Below, one piece after another: positions 63,506 to 64,000 of a DNA stretch of 64,000 nucleotides. This DNA is from CBDHDJ01 sp965261645. Its GTDB lineage: Bacteria; Pseudomonadota; Alphaproteobacteria; SHVV01. The stretch covers positions 124,001-188,000 of the forward strand of contig CBDHDJ010000004.1 in NCBI GenBank assembly GCA_965261645.1, written 5' to 3'. Position 1 is the first letter of the stretch; every line of letters starts with the position of its first letter. Made by a program: the position numbers and the translations under genes. The notes below the pieces were generated by a model that was not told where the DNA came from, did no database searches, and saw nothing but the letters and a program-made list of their open reading frames with translations.

Positions 63506-64000
63506 TGGCCGTCCAGCCGCTCGCATCGCAGGTCGGCGTGGCGCCGGCGTGCCGAGCGCTGGGGGTGCCACGGGCTTCCTTCTACCGTCGTCAGAGGCCC
63601 GCTCCCGGGCATCAGCAGCCCCGTCCTACGCCCGCCCGGGCCCTGTGTGCGTCCGAACGCGCGCACGTCCTCGACATGCTCGCCAGCCCGCGCTTCGTCG
63701 ACCGGTCACCGGCCGAGGTCGTCGCGACGCTGCTCGATGAAGGCCAGTATCTGTGCGCCGAGCGCACGATATACCGGATCCTGGCCGCGAACCAGCCGGT
63801 GCGAGAGCGGCGCAATCAGCGCAGTCATCCCTGCTACACCAAGCCCGAGCTGGTGGCCACGGGCCCCAACCAGACCTGGTCCTGGGATATCACCCGGCTC
63901 CGGGGGCCCAAACGCTGGACGTCCTTCTACCTCTATGTCTTGCTCGACATCTTCAGCCGCTGCGTCGTGGGCTGGATGGTTGCCGATCGGGAGAACGCCG
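63505..64000 (+). CDS. IS3-family transposase OrfB (partial, 3' end outside window)
   Basis: At least 165 residues from ATG 63505. HTH_21-like region PRFVDRSPAEVVATLLDEGQ near 70 and the first part of the DDE integrase core: NQTWSWDITRLRGPKRW (first catalytic Asp) and LLDIFSRCVVGW. The second Asp and the Glu lie beyond the edge. Confidence 0.92.
   Translation, partial: MAVQPLASQVGVAPACRALGVPRASFYRRQRPAPGHQQPRPTPARALCASERAHVLDMLASPRFVDRSPAEVVATLLDEGQYLCAERTIYRILAANQPVRERRNQRSHPCYTKPELVATGPNQTWSWDITRLRGPKRWTSFYLYVLLDIFSRCVVGWMVADRENA

Larger units (their letters stand above)
62997..64000 (+). mobile_element. IS3-family insertion sequence (right end outside window)
   Basis: Two overlapping transposase genes, orfA and orfB, on the plus strand. 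The left end is not certain: it may lie within 62950-63016, just after or inside the helicase tail. No target duplication can be checked. Confidence 0.75.

Overview
High-GC (roughly two-thirds G+C by eye) chromosomal DNA of a proteobacterium, most likely an alphaproteobacterium. The basis is protein style and gene layout: a pst-phoU-phoB operon, msrPQ, DgcN/DgcA, long runs of 4-base gene overlaps and frequent GTG starts. No rRNA, tRNA or CRISPR array was seen. At least 16 operon-like blocks can be read; the first 50 kb is ordinary metabolic chromosome and the last 13 kb is an IS-riddled island.

1-8.4 kb: a minus-strand catabolic cluster (adenylate-forming CoA ligase running off the left edge, amidohydrolase, an SDR with a degraded active site, RidA), then a plus-strand pair of a CobW-type metal GTPase and pyruvate carboxylase, then a DM13 protein. 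8.4-12.4 kb: alpha/beta hydrolase and a complete polar amino-acid ABC importer. 12.5-17.2 kb: a tight tyrosine/phenylalanine degradation operon (hpd-hmgA-FAH-phhA) divergent from a MarR regulator, with two tandem palindromic operators between them. 17.3-19.3 kb: dienelactone hydrolase and an MFS transporter.

19.3-25.5 kb: a copper/oxidative-stress neighbourhood. It holds a bufferin-type (MNIO RiPP) operon bufA-bufB-bufC-doxX, a glycine-zipper lipoprotein and msrPQ, with a divergent LysR regulator and a palindromic T-N11-A box. bufB carries an in-frame TAG and doxX an in-frame TGA, and a second doxX fragment lies beyond msrQ. 25.7-27.7 kb: dgcN-dgcA for D-glutamate use. 27.7-30.2 kb: a pentapeptide-repeat protein and a frameshifted DUF547 gene. 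30.3-37.2 kb: the phosphate regulon phoR-pstSCAB-phoU-phoB. 37.3-41.9 kb: MFS transporter, D-aminoacylase, HxlR regulator, broken GST, small lipoprotein. 42.1-44.5 kb: a 193-bp direct repeat (tail of an efflux adaptor gene) flanks a response regulator and a truncated adenylate cyclase. 44.6-50.6 kb: VOC protein, frameshifted Baeyer-Villiger-type monooxygenase, hydratase, TorT-like binding protein, Rieske oxygenase.

51-64 kb: nested mobile DNA. A secreted dienelactone-hydrolase-like gene is split by an IS110/IS1111-type element. That element is itself split by a 2.6-kb large-serine-recombinase element with clear TT-core junctions. Past a cyclopropane fatty acid synthase lies an eroded island: a tyrosine-integrase stub, a complete IS21 element, an SF1 helicase-nuclease missing its N-terminal part and split by an IS256 element (9-bp duplication, dead transposase), and an IS3 element running off the right edge.

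Several genes are broken by single-base changes. Three of them show the same AGGT to AGGGT insertion, so some breaks may be sequencing or assembly errors rather than true pseudogenes.
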